DNA of 64,000 nt from Arenicola marina. Taxonomy: Eukaryota; Annelida; Polychaeta; Arenicolidae. The notes under the pieces were generated by a model. It saw only the letters and a program-made list of their open reading frames with translations, had not been told where the DNA came from and made no database searches. The DNA lies in the NCBI GenBank assembly GCA_964019135.1, contig OZ025248.1:34217670-34281669 (forward strand), given 5' to 3'. Of the stretch, positions 11,801-24,867 are shown in pieces (the stretch's first letter is position 1; the number at the start of each line of letters is the position of its first letter). Position numbers and translations under genes: made by a program.

Positions 11801-14800
11801 GCGATGAAGACTGAGATGATCCCCACTCTATGCCCCCATAGCCTGGCGATGAAGACTGAGATGATCGCCACTCTATGCCCCCATAAGTCTGGCGATGAAG
11901 ACTGAGATGATCGCCACTCTATGCCCCCATAGCCTGGCGATGAAGACTGAGGTGATCGCCACTCTATGCCCCCATTGGCCTGGCGAGGAAGACTGAGATG
12001 ATCGCCACTCTATGCCCCCATAGCCTGGCGAGGTAGACTGAAATGATCGCCACTCTATGCCCCCATAGCCTGGCGAGGAAGACTGAGATGATCGCCACTC
12101 TATGCCCCCATAGCCTGGCGATGAAGACTGAGATGATCGCCACTCTATGCCCCCATTAGCCTGGCGATGAAGACTGAGATGATCGCCACTCTATGCCCCC
12201 ATTAGCCTGGCGATGAAGACTGAGATGATCGCCACTCTATGCCCACATAAGCCTGGCGAGGAGACTGAGATGATCGCCACTCTATGCCCCCATTAGCCTG
12301 GCGATGAAGACTGAGATGATCGCCACTCTATGCCCACATTAGCCTGGCGATGAAGACTGAGATGATCGCCACTCTATGCCCCCATAGCCTGGCGATGAAG
12401 ACTGAGATGATCGCCACTCTATGCCTCCATTAGCCTGGCGATGAAGACTGAGATGATCGCCACTCTATGCCCCCATAGCCTGGCGATGAAGACTGAGGTG
12501 ATCGCCACTCTATGGCCCCATTAGCCTGCCGATCAAGACTGAGATGATCGCCACTCTATGCCCCCATTAGCCTGGCGATGAAGACTGAGATGATCGCCAC
12601 TCTATGCCCCCATTAGCCTGGCGAGGAAGACTGAGATGATCGCCACTCTATGCCCCCATTGGCCTGGCGAGGAAGACTGAGATGATCGCCACTCTATGCC
12701 CCCATTAGCCTGGCGATGAAGACTGAGATGATCGCCACTCTATGCCCCCATTAGTCAGGCGAGGAAGACTGAGATGATCGCCACTCTATGCCCCCATTAG
12801 CCTGGCGATGAAGACTGAGATGATCGCCACTCTATGCCCCCATTAGCCTGGCGAGGAAGACTGAGATGATCGCCACTCTATGCCCCCATTAGCCTGGCGA
12901 GGAAGACTGAGATGATCGCCACTCTATGCCCCCATTGGCCTGGCGAGGAAGACTGAGATGATCGCCACTCTATGCCCCCATTAGCCTGGCGATGAAGACT
13001 GAGATGATCGCCACTCTATGCCCCCATTAGTCAGGCGAGGAAGACTGAGATGATCGCCACTCTATGCCCCCATTAGCCTGGCGATGAAGACTGAGATGAT
13101 CGCCACTCTATGCCCCCATTAGCCTGGCGAGGAAGACTGAGATGATCGCCACTCTATGCCCCCATTAGCCTGGCGAGGAAGACTGAGATGATCGCCACTC
13201 TATGCCCCCATTAGCCTGGCGATGAAGACTGAGATGATCGCCACTCTATGCCCCCATTAGCCTGGCGATGAAGACTGAGATGATCGCCACTCTATGCCCC
13301 CATTAGTCAGGCGAGGAAGACTGAGATGATCGCCACTCTATGCCCCCATTAGCCTGGCGATGAAGACTGAGATGATCGCCACTCTATGCCCCCATTAGCC
13401 TGGCGATAAAGACTGAGATGATCGCCACTCTATGCCCCCATTAGCCTGGCGATGAAGACTGAGATGATCGCCACGCTATGCCCCCATTAGCCTGGCGAAG
13501 AAGACTGAGATGAGCGCCACTCTATGCCCCAATTAGTCAGGCGAGGAAGACTGAGATGATCGCCACTCTATGCCCCCATTAGTCAGGCGAGGAAGACTGA
13601 GATGATCGCCACTCTATGCCCCCATAGCCTGGCGATTAAGACTGAGATGATCGCCACTCTATGCCCCCATTAGCCTGGCGATGAAGACTGAGATGATCGC
13701 CACTCTATGCCCCCATAGCCTGGCGAGGAAGACTGAGATGATCGCCACTCTATGCCCCCATAAGCCTGGCGATGAAGACTGAGATGATCGCCACTCTATG
13801 CCCCCATTAGCCCGGCGAGGAAGACTGAGATGATCGCCACTCTATGCCCCCATAGCCTGGCGAGGAAGACTGAGATGATCGCCACTCTATGCCCCCATTA
13901 GCCTGCCGAGGAAGACTGAGATGATCGCCACTCTATGCCCCCATAGCCTGGCGAGGAAGACTGAGATGATCGCCACTCTATGCCCCCATTAGCCTGGCGA
14001 TGAAGACTGAGATGATCGCCACTCTATGCCCCCATTAGCCTGGCGAGGAAGACTGAGTTGATCCCCACTCTATGCCCCCATAGCCTGGCGATTAAGACTG
14101 AGATGATCGCCACTCTATGCCCCCATTAGCCTGGCGATGAAGACTGAGATGATCGCCACTCTATGCCCCCATAGCCTGGCGATGAAGACTGAGATGATCG
14201 CCACTCTATGCCTCCATTAGCCTGGCGATGAAGACTGAGATGATCGCCACTCTATGCCCCCATTAGCCTGGCGATGAAGACTGAGATGATCGCCACTCTA
14301 TGCCCCCATTAGCCTGGCGATGAAGACTGAGATGATCGCCACTCTATGCCCCCATTAGCCTGGCGATGAAGACTGAGATGATCGCCACTCTATGCCCCCA
14401 TTGGCCTGGCGAGGTAGACTGAGATGATCGCCACTCTATGCCCCCATTAGCCTGGCGATGAAGACTGAGATGATCGCCACTCTATGCCCCCATTAGCCTG
14501 GCGATGAAGACTGAGATGATCGCCACTCTATGCCCCCATTAGCCTGGCGATGAAGACTGAGATGATCGCCACTCTATGCCCCCATTAGCCTGGCGATGAA
14601 GACTGAGATGATCGCCACTCTATGCCCCCATAGCCTGGCGATGAAGACTGAGATGATCGCCACTCTATGCCCCCATTAGCCTGGCGAGGTAGACTGAGAT
14701 GATCGCCACTCTATGCCCCCATTAGCCTGGCGATGAAGACTGAGATGATCGCCACTCTATGCCCCCATTAGCCTGGCGATGAAGACTGAGATGATCGCCA

Positions 14801-17800
14801 CTCTATGCCCCCATAGCCTGGCGATGAAGACTGAGATGATCGCCACTCTATGCCCCCATTAGCCTGGCGATGAAGACTGAGATGATCGCCACTCTATGCC
14901 CCCATTAGCCTGGCGATGAAGACTGAGATGATCGCCACTCTATGCCCCCATTAGCCTGGCGATGAAGACTGAGATGATCGCCACTCTATGCCCCCATTAG
15001 CCTGGCGATGAAGACTGAGATGATCGCCACTCTATGCCCCCATTAGCCTGGCGATGAAGACTGAGATGATCGCCACTCTATGCCCCCATTAGCCTGGCGA
15101 GGTAGACTGAGATGATCGCCACTCTATGCCCCCATTAGCCTGGCGATGAAGACTGAGATGATCGCAACTCTATGCCCCCATTAGCCTGGCGATGAAGACT
15201 GAGATGATCGCCACTCTATGCCCCCATTAGCCTGGCGATGAAGACTGAGATGATCGCCACTCTATGCCCCCATTAGCCTGGCGATGACTTCCGGCCGCTA
15301 CCGCTATATAAAAAACCTCGCCAGGTGGCGTGACATCGCTGGGTGACCAGTCCAATACCAGACTTCCTCCCCTGGCTGGTTGATGTTTCCATTGCTTTGT
15401 GTGGCAGTGGCGAAGGCCAGAGCGAGTGGCGATAGATGAAGGCGAACCCCACGGTATAGCAGTCCAAACCACAGGCCGGCGAGCCTCGATCAACGGGGAG
15501 CAAACCCTGTTATGAAAACGTCAGCCATCTTGTGGCAACAATCGGCTCCTATCATTTTCCACATTGATGCCACGTTTTGCCGGACAGAAGGCAAACAGTT
15601 GATGGCCCCCGCGGAGTCTCACCGACTGAGCGCCGCGTTGTCCGCCCGTTTCACCTACCTGCCGGGCCTGGGGCAAATAAACAGCGGGGAACGTATCCCT
15701 AGTCATCTCTCCCCCCCCTCTCTCCATGACTTCGTCTCAGTGGCCTATCTCGCCGGATCAACCTGGCTGGGTTTGGGCAATGCGAGATGTGTGATTTTAG
15801 ACAAAATTAGCTTTCAGACGTGGAATTTTATGAAAGCCTATCTTTTCTTATGCCTCGCGATAGATAAGCTAATGTTGGCAATCACTTCCCGTGTTTGTAT
15901 TCGGCGCGGTATGTATTCTTACTCGGATTGCTGCCTGGGGAGTCCCATCTCACGCCATGCGGTCAGATTCATCAAGTCTCTGGCGAACATGGCCATCATA
16001 TGAGGCACGCCGGATATATAGCGCTGGTGGGGGTAGCTAATGGCTTGATCGGCTTGTGTTGTGTTTTGATTATTTCCCGGTATACGCCCACTCGGGAAGC
16101 ACCAGGGGAGGCATTTAGAGGGAAGGAGTGGGGGGGGGGGCGGGGTGTAGTAGACGGCCAGTTACCTAGTCGGTGGGCGAGGTGATATCGATGAGGTTAT
16201 CGGCTGTCAGAGCCAATGTGTATCAATGTCAATGGAATGTGTGCCGACGTATTTTTCATTTGTTTAGGCGGCCGTTCTGATGTGTATCATTTATCGTTAA
16301 ATACACTTTAGGAGTATCATCGATGTGTATCAATGACAATGGAATGTGTGCCGATGTGTATCAATGACAATGGAGTGTGCCGATGTGTATCAATGACAAT
16401 GGAGTGTGTATCGGTGTGTATCAATGACAATGGAGTGTGTATCGATGTGTATCAATGACAATGGAGTGTGTGCCTATGTATATCATTGCCAATGGAGTGT
16501 GTATCTATGTGTTTTAATGACAACGGAGTGTGTACCGATGTGTATCAATGACAACGGAGTGTGTACCGATGTGTATCAATGACAACGGAGTGTGTACTGA
16601 TGTGTATCAATGACGGTGGAGTGTATATATATGTGTTTTAATGACAATGGAGTGTGTGCCGATGTGTATTATTGACAATAGACTATGAACTGATGATCAT
16701 ACGGTTCAAAAGTTGCTTGTTTCCGATGTATTGATGCATACACATACAATACAATAATTGATAATACTGTAACAAATATATCGTTACTGTATTTAAATAC
16801 ACATTTATATCCCCGGAAATAGTTTGGCTTTTCTCCGTCTCCTTGTTTCTGCATATAGAGCATGTTGCCTGAATTATTATATTGTTGATTTTGTAATTTC
16901 TGAATTATCAATTGCAGCCCAATAATAGATTTTTCGGTTTGAGTTGAACATCCTTTTTGGATTGTTTCTCTTGGATATAGCACAGATCATATTAATTTGT
17001 ACTTGCTAGCCAATACTCCATTAGCGTTCTCGTCGTAGGCACAGCAACAGTGCAGATGTTTGTATTGACCAAGATTTTCAATATGGTTAAAGGTGACTCC
17101 TAATCTCTTTCCCGTGCAATCATTGCAGGACAATAGACGGAGAAGTATTCGCTGGAGAAGTAAAAGAGAAGATTATTGCCAAGCGGCAATATGAGACCGC
17201 CAGGAAGAAGGGCCAGAGCGCAGGCAAAGTCAGTTCACGGTGAGTTGTGGAACACAACTAACATTATCACTATCGTGATTGTATATATGTTAATATTACA
17301 ACATACTTCTACCGCACTATACCTGGTACTGCCTGGTATATTCCCGTGACTGTTGGTAATGGCTCGTCTATTGCTGAAACTAAAGCTTCTACTTATGGCA
17401 AGACCATTACTGTAACGAATGCATTTCAAAAACGTGGTGTTTGGCTATCCTCCTGCTGTGAACGATACCTAACGCACGGTTTTTACCATAATTAGAGCAC
17501 GTCTTTCATAACAATAGAAATCATGCTACTATTATATGTTGTTTTTAACAATTATTTTATTATTTGCTATTCCCTATTTTATTATTTGTTGTTTCAACAA
17601 TTATCCATATTTCATTATTTGTTATTCCCTATTTTATTATTTGTTGTTTCAATAATTATCCGTATTTCATTATTTGTTTTATTTAATAATCATCCTTATT
17701 TTATCTTGTTATTTCTTATAATTATTCCCGTTTTATTGTTTCTATTTAAAAAAAATATTCTTTTTTTAATAATTAACCCTACTTTACAAATCACTATTGT

Positions 17801-20800
17801 ATAATTATACATTTTTGCCATTATTTATATTATTATTCATCAGGGCTCGCGAGACGAATGTGTTCCACGTTAATATAAACGTTGCCGCCCAGAGCAAGGT
17901 GGACTTTCACCTGACCTACCAGGAACTGCTGCAGCGGAAGTTCGCCTTCTACGAACACGCCATCAACATCAACCCGGGTCACGTGGTCAACAACGTCAGT
18001 ATCGAAGTCAACATACGAGAGTCTCGGACGATCACGGACGTCCTCGTGCCTCCTATCAAAGTCAACGTAACGGAAGTGGTGGATGCAACCAAAAGTTAGT
18101 ATCATTGGCTTGACGTTGAATGCGAATGTGGACGATTGAGTGAGTTGCCTGGCAATGAAGCAGCCATGCAAGGGGCGGGTCATCATAAAATAAGTCACCT
18201 CCTACATATCACAGTTGTTTGGACCTAATTACTGGAGGAGCCAACCGCCAAGTGTCAGTTACATTAATCGCCATTTAACACTGCTAAATAAACACAACAA
18301 AACCAGTAGTCAGAGCCCCGGCTCTTTTGAAGTTAAACTAGATTTTGTTTTACTGAATTTTGTGAGAATGCAAGTACTACATCAGTGTAGATTTTTTTGT
18401 GACCAAATACGATCTCAGAGCTTCCTTACCAACGGTCTAAAGCTTGAGATCATCGGTGTAAATGGGTTTCTGTATGATATATAACGCGGGAGGTCTATTT
18501 GCGTTGTAGCCAACCCGGACACCAGCATCGAGAGGGTAGGACCCGGCCATGTCCGTGTCCGCTATGTGCCTGATGAAGCCTCACAGCGCCGTCTATCGAA
18601 AGACGGAATCTCGGGACAATTCCTGGTTCGCTACGACGTCGAGAGAGATTTGGACGCAGGCGAAATCCAGGTGCTCCTTTTTATCGCTAACATGCATACT
18701 ATCCGATGGTGTAAAGAACGCAACGGAGATATGTTTTATTTTTAATACCTCTGTTCGCGGTCACAAATAGAATTCTGATCACCGTTTGTGTTGCACTATT
18801 TTAGACATAGGCCGCTTGGTATAAGATAACTCCGCCAGTCCCCAATGATCATTTCTTCGGTGGGCTCGCGACTTTTTTTTCCACGCAAGCGTAGTGGGAA
18901 TGTTAGCTTCGTTGTTTCCAAGACATCAAAATTGCTTCTATTCTGTTATCCTTTACTGTTATTATTGTCTATAGTCTTATAACATCTATTATGTAGATGT
19001 TTTTATAATTTATTTCATTTTATGTTTACTATTTAATACCTATTTATTATAAGTATTGGGCAATTTCTTTATTATTGATATTATTCTTATGCCTTTTGTT
19101 AGTAAGTTTAATAACATTCCATATACTTTTAAATTATTATTATCTCATCGTTAATCGCTGTATTTTCAGTAATTATAATATACTCGCAGCAGTAGTTGTG
19201 ATAATATTACTGTTTCTGATCCTGTGATTACGTAGGTCATCGACGGCTACTTCGTCCACTACTTCGCTCCTTCCGGCCTGCAGCCGGTCCACAAGAACGT
19301 GCTGTTCGTCCTCGACCGCAGCGGCTCCATGTCTGGAACTAAGCTGGGCCAGACCCGGGGCGCCATGAAGACAATCCTGAAGGACATGAGACCCGGAGAC
19401 CGGTTCAACGTCGTCTACTTCTCGGACTACTTGCGGTGGTGGAGGGATGAGGAGATGATGCTTGCGTCGCCTGACAACATCCGGGACGCGGAGGAATTCG
19501 TGGTCTCCATGGACGCCACCGGAGGTTGGTTAATGGTGGTTGGCATGGTAACGGATGTGAAACTAGGGAAGCTGTGGGGAATATTCTGCTAAGCGGTGGA
19601 TGGCAATATATGCGTACCTGTGAAGAAATTGTGGAATCGGATTTGATGTCCCAACGAAATTTCGTTTATTGGCCGACGGTCCTTGTTCAGTTGCGATATG
19701 ACTGTGTCACACTCCATTCCTCCATTATCAATGTTTCCAGTATTGCGGGAATATTTTGCTTGTGACGCATTCGTTTTAATATCTTGCTTTTGTTTTTGGT
19801 CTTTTGTCTAAATTATATCGTCAATAACGGTTTAGTAACAGAATTGTCATCTCGATTAAAGACTATTCTGGCATTGACGGAAAGATAATGTAGCGGGTTT
19901 GCACAATAAGAATGTTTAAACATTTATTATGCGGATGTCAACGTAAAATTATGTTGTGGACTAATAATTAATATTAATAAGAACTTCATAATAGCAATAA
20001 AAATGTAATACAAATTATATGGTCCAACAAGGAACCAACATTAACGACGCCATGCTGCGAGGCCTGAACTTCCTGTCGGACAAGGAGCTGTCGGTGTCGG
20101 ACCTGGAGCCGCGCCCCTCCATGCTAATCTTCCTGACGGACGGCGAGCCGACCTCGGGGATCACGGCGCTCTCCAAGATCCTGAACAACGTTCGGAAGTA
20201 CAATCCCGGCGGGCGTGTGTCCGTCTTCAGCCTGGGCTTCGGCCGCGACGTCGACTTCCATTTCCTGCAGAAGCTATCGCTGCAGAACCGCGGCCTGGCG
20301 CGCCGGATCTACGCCGACTCGGACGCCAGTCTGCAGCTGGAGGACTTCTACAACGAGGTGTCCACGCCGGTCATGGCCGATATAGACATCGCGTACGTCG
20401 GCGACGTCCTGGAGGACGAGCAGGTGACAGATACGGGATTCCCGGCCTACTTCCGGGGCAGCGAGATCATCGTGGCGGGAAAACTGAAGAATAACGTGCG
20501 CACGCTATCCTCGCGCGTGACTGGCCACGCGCGTGACGGATTCATGTCCTTCGACACGGACGTGCGCGTGGCTCGCGTGGAGAAGGACGCGCAGAGGACG
20601 GCGCTGTCTAGCTTCACGGAGCGCCTCTGGGCCTACATGACCATCAGGAAGGCGCTGGATAAGATGATCGAGGCCTCCAACAGTACGGTCAGGGACGCAG
20701 CGAGAGAAAAAGCGCTGGAATTATCGCTCAAGGTAGGGGGTGATGGCGCATCTTACGTGGTAGGTGACAAGGTATGTAACAGAACAGAAAGCGCATCTTT

Positions 20801-23800
20801 CCGATCGGTGAATAGGTCAAGAACAGACCGCAAGGCGAAGGCAAACAAAACAGGATAGATTATGGCGGGCCCAGAAGTTACAAAGTGAGTTGGAGCACCA
20901 ACGAAGAGCAAAAGGGAGGGTTGGGGAGGGGATGTGGCGAGCTGGTGCTGTGTTACCCATAATTGCTGGTGAAATTATCCTCCCCCAGCGGCCCACTTTG
21001 GAACACATGTAGTCGGTGAAGTATGTATTCGCAAATAAAAATCATTTGAGCCTTCATTTTAGGCAAATTTGAAAACAAAATCTTGACTTTAACTGCTTTC
21101 AGATAGGTAACTAATAAACCAATAGCGGGTAAAGAGAGAACCTGATTTAAATAATTTAAATGACGTTCACATCGACTATGTATTTTATCAAGTATCCATG
21201 CATTTATCAAGCATTTAATCGGTGGTCATATGCACTATGACTTTGATATGTACAACTTTTGATTTAAATGTTATGTTTTCTTTGCTCGCAGTACTCGTTT
21301 GTGACCCCGTTGACCTCTATGGTGGTCGTCAAACCGGACAAGCCGGACGAGAACATGGGTGACCTTGAAGACGGCGACAAGCCGGGTGCTGAGGGGGACA
21401 CGATGACGCGGAAACGGAAAGGTAACTATAGCGAGTTTATTAACGCTGTGGGTATCGAGGATGTGCACATCATTGCTGAATTCCATATTATACATCGGAA
21501 CCAGTGTATATAATGTAAATGCAAGAGAAACTATAGTATGGAAGCCAAACCGCTTGGGAAAAAGTACCGCGAAATATCAGGCAAACAGACTTAGAAAACC
21601 AGGGCCAGGGACTGAACGGGACACCATCAAATTGGATATCATGTCCCTGCATGCTATGTATATCTATATTATCACTATACTGATATTCAGATACATGTAT
21701 CCTGCAGCTCACTCCCAATTACAGTTGCCTTGGAAGGGTGGCTATACCTGTTTGTTTTCCTTCCCCCCACAGGATCGTCCGGGCCGCACACCACCCTCTC
21801 CAGTGGGGTATCCGGGGCACGGGGAGGCGGGGGCGGAGGCCAGGGCGTGGGCGGTCGGGGAGCCAGCCCAGGCAACAAACACTCCTTCGGTAGGTTGTCG
21901 CGGAATATAACTTTTTTTTTGTCCGCCTTTTCATCTTTTCTTTGAAATTTCTTTTATGTAGATTTTGTTTGCACGTAACATGTCGCTACCTCCTCGATTA
22001 CATTAGCATTGCTATTTTGATAGTGCAAAGTGTAACTGAATAGTGTCTCTGTAAACATATATTACGCATTATATATGAAGCACAAAAGCCAAGATCACGT
22101 GATACGCCAAACTCTCCGCACGGGGGCGCTCCGCAAGCTCTGCGGACACGCTTTGTCTTTAGCGTTGCCCTCCCCCCTGGCGCGTGGAGATTGGGCTTAC
22201 GTCCGCGCCAGGTTCAGAAATGGCCGCATATATATACCTTGATGATTTGTGCATAGAGAAGATATCGTGGAACATTGTGTATTCACATCTGCAAACAAAC
22301 CTGCTTATTCCCAATTGCACACTGCGCCCGCGTCGCGAAAGTGATAGAACATGTTTATGTGTGCAATGAGGAACCTCGCGAAGCTGTGCAAATGGTATTG
22401 GACAGTATTGTAATAATATATAATATTATATGTATAGTAAATATTCTTCCTTGTTGTTCAGTTGACAACGATCCTCACTTCATAGTTCAAGTAGACGGCT
22501 TGAAAGATGCAATCTGCTTTGACGTCAACAGCGCGCCTGGTACAGTGTATCAGCTTCTGCACGACCGTGTTACAGGTACAACTCTGATAAGATCAATGAC
22601 TAACATACAGTATCGTGTCTTCTATTGACAATGTGAAATGCGATTTTGTTGCTCACCATTGTTTTTTGCATGAAGGCTAAATTGTTCCTAGTTACAATGC
22701 GGATGTATGATTGAGCTTACATTGCCACGTGGACAATGCCCGGATGTGTTAATCCTATGTTAGTAGTGTTATATTTAACAGTAGATACTTCTAAGTTTCT
22801 TTGTTCTGTAGATATTATTTACGAGCGTCATTTGAAGCTCAGTAGAATACACTGTATATCGAAGGAGTCTTAATGCCCCTTGTATCGCTCCAACCTTCAT
22901 TGTCCTTAGGTACCGTAATAAATGGACTTGTGGTGGGCAAACCCCCACCCTCACCAGAAGCCCACCCCAAGACGTACATAGGAGAGATCGTGCTCATCAG
23001 AGGCCACACCTCCATCCGGGTAACCCCGCACAAGGTTGTCATTGACAACAGCACCGTGCTGCAGTGGCGGAAGTCCGTTGTTCACGCATGCGCAGACAGC
23101 GGCATCGTGGTAGATGTCGATGCGAAGAAGCGGATTGACATAGATATGGGCAATAATACAGTGTTTACCATCTTGCGCCATCTTGTCAGCCCCGGACACA
23201 ACTTCAAGGTGGACTTCCTTGGTTTCTACATTCAAGACTGGAAGGGACTTTCGTCCTTTTGTCATGGACTGCTGGGTAAGCATCTATGGGAACTCCAGAT
23301 TATTACCAAACGTTACCCTAAGTTATTGTCACATGGAATCCTAGTTGAGTGCCTCATGGATTCAGCTTTGCATTTATTTCGTATTTAAAGGCCATAAAAC
23401 ATATCAAGCATAGCGAATTGGTCACTGGTTCATAAGTAATTTGTATGTGGCTGTTAAGACTCTTGTATTAGGGATTAGGCAATTCGGTGAGTCTATACAT
23501 AAGTGATTATCAGTTACATTATTTTTTACAAACAATAGTTGTCGTGTGCTCGTATGTCCTCACATGTTTATAGTAAAATAGACCGCAAGCAGTAAATCCG
23601 TGTCTTCATTTGCAGGACAATTCCTTCACCAGAGGGCGTCACTGTCTTACATCCAGAGTCCCGTGACAGGAAATACTTCTGAGACGCAATGCGAGCTGCG
23701 CATGCGCGGTCCTCACGTGTCACACCGCACCGTTCTCGCCAAGCGTATTCAGCGCCGGGACATGGAAACCAAGTCTCACGTGACTTGCTGGAGCGTGAAG

Positions 23801-23977
23801 AACAATGGCGCCGGGTTGTTAATAGGCTCACATGAGGACTACATCGTACCCTCGCTGTTTTACCGGAAGTCGCCGCTCGCGCGCCACCGTCAGGACAAAG
23901 CAAAAAACTCGTTCTTGTCAGACTCGTGGCAGGAAAAACAATCACGTGACGGTGACTCGACTCATGTGGTGCCATGA
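8862..23977 (+). CDS. Inter-alpha-trypsin inhibitor heavy-chain-like protein (5' end not found)
   Basis: Exons: 8862-9022, 17129-17239, 17844-18094, 18510-18670, 19236-19524, 20032-20732, 21292-21421, 21773-21889, 22462-22575, 22910-23275, 23616-23977 (TGA). Phases agree at every junction, giving 920 residues. Residues 1 to about 115 are a VIT domain (NFSMTIDGEVFAGEVKEK). Residues about 240-420 are a von Willebrand A domain with all MIDAS parts: DRSGS (D255, S257, S259), the Thr of GGTNIND and the Asp of LTDGEPT. A Gly-rich linker (about 601-640) precedes DPHFIV at 644-649, followed by the ITIH C-terminal domain. In vertebrate ITIHs, cleavage at Asp-Pro exposes the Asp that becomes ester-linked to chondroitin sulfate and then hyaluronan, so the protein is expected to be secreted and matrix-bound. 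The 5' exon(s) with signal peptide are missing. Donor 18671 (GTGCTC) is weak. No vertebrate ITIH number should be assigned from this sequence. Confidence 0.93.
9112..9177. repeat. Dispersed repeat, copy 1 (pairs with 55868-55938)
   Basis: A segment of about 66 bp shares the core gttaggcgtgagtaat and the following gagctatgct with the segment at 55868-55938, in the same orientation. It lies in the first visible ITIH intron next to a polyG tract. No termini or coding capacity are evident, so the family is unknown. Confidence 0.6.
9328..9357 (+). mobile_element. SINE 3'-end fragment
   Basis: gtgtgcacaaaagcggtcta followed by aaacaccaa matches, in opposite orientation, the end of the SINE copy at 8477-8611. 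Only about 30 bp are recognisable. Confidence 0.5.
11158..15287. repeat. 46-bp minisatellite in ITIH intron, about 90 units
   Basis: Units of 45-46 bp read ggcgatgaagactgagatga then tcgccactctatgcccccattagcct. Variants (gaggaag, cattggcc, cattagtcagg, catagcc) recur as blocks. For example, the cattggcc marker at 12657 and 12933 is 276 bp apart, or six units, indicating higher-order duplication. Intact units contain a perfect GGCGAT/ATCGCC stem with a 13-nt loop; the gaggaag variants break it. The array lies between ITIH exons 9022 and 17129. Confidence 0.97.
15288..16204. other. Intronic unique sequence, no exon recognised
   Basis: This is intron of the ITIH gene. It contains moderately GC-rich sequence with several open frames on both strands, none with recognisable homology or a convincing exon structure, and a polyG tract near 16130-16140. 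Confidence 0.5.
16205..16690. repeat. 31-bp minisatellite in ITIH intron
   Basis: Degenerate tandem of gatgtgtatcaatgacaatg plus gagtgtgtacc, about 14-15 units with length variation, some with ttttaatgac instead of tatcaatgac. It lies about 440 bp upstream of the exon at 17129. Confidence 0.9.
17560..17690. repeat. AT-rich short tandem duplication
   Basis: The phrase tattttattatttgttgttt then caayaattatccrtatttcat occurs twice, with looser AT-rich sequence continuing to about 17800. It lies in the intron before the exon at 17844. Confidence 0.6.
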
Positions 23978-24212
23978 CAGTGAGTTGAGATTAAATCTCA
24001 AAGTCCCCGATCATGTCTCTCCGAACTACTATAGTTTTGAAACGGAGGATATCCACTTGCATGTTCAATGGAATTGCAACAGAATAGCGAGCTGAAACCT
24101 CTGGACGATACTGAATTCTTGTCATAACGCAGCCGTTGATGTCGTTCTACTCGCGCCCCATTAAATGGTGACCGCAGGGCCGACTTCGCATTCGATTTGA
24201 CTGCACTGGGAA

Positions 24213-24218
24213 AATAAA
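24213..24218 (+). terminator. Candidate ITIH polyadenylation signal
   Basis: AATAAA lies 236 bp after the TGA of the ITIH gene. Further AATAAA-like hexamers occur near 24297-24325. Which one is used cannot be told from sequence. Confidence 0.5.
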
Positions 24219-24867
24219 AGTTCCGCTACATTGTTTAGAAGTTGGAACCTAAACGTGTAATTATTTTGCAGCCCACTGCTGTGTGTGCTTTTTTTAAAAT
24301 AATAAAACAATAAGAATAAATAGAGTGATCTTGCTTCAGCCCATCCTTGTATCTCAACCACTGCCAGAAACTCGCTAAAGTGCGGTAGCCAATCTAACCT
24401 AGTTTCGTGGCCATCCTCATGCGTAAGTACGTGTGAATTATGATAAATGCCGCCTCAGACCAGTTATGGCTGTAACATGAACGCAGTGTCATCAAGGATG
24501 GTGTCCTTAGTGTCATTCCAATGCAAAATGTGCCAGGTATGGTGCCCTAATATAGGCATGGTGTCGCCACAGCGACCAACATACATGTATATTGTACGTT
24601 AGGGTAAACGTTAACCGGGCATGAAAATAAATCGCTGCATATTCCCAGATCTCGTGTGCGAGAAAAACATCCGGACTGCGGCAAAGTGGAGAAACAACGC
24701 TATGGTTAATATCAAGTATCACCCTTTTGTCGTTCAGTATCATGGACGGCACACCACCACTACCGTAGTAATGTAGTGCGCCCCCCCCCCCACCCCTGCG
24801 GGAGTCAACATCCAACCTCGACATCTGTGGTCAATCTCTTCAGACGTCACGGCGCTGCGGTGGCTTA
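24219..24867. other. No gene recognised
   Basis: Unique sequence after the ITIH gene with a polyC tract near 24780. Nothing else is supported up to the transposon terminus. Confidence 0.5.

Noticed and set aside
1243-15287. CRISPR-like regularly repeated sequences
   Set aside because: Repeats are directly adjacent with no unique spacers, and the genome is eukaryotic.
15512-16003. 163-codon open frame in the ITIH intron
   Set aside because: No recognisable family, no splice context, and it lies in the intron of a well-supported gene.
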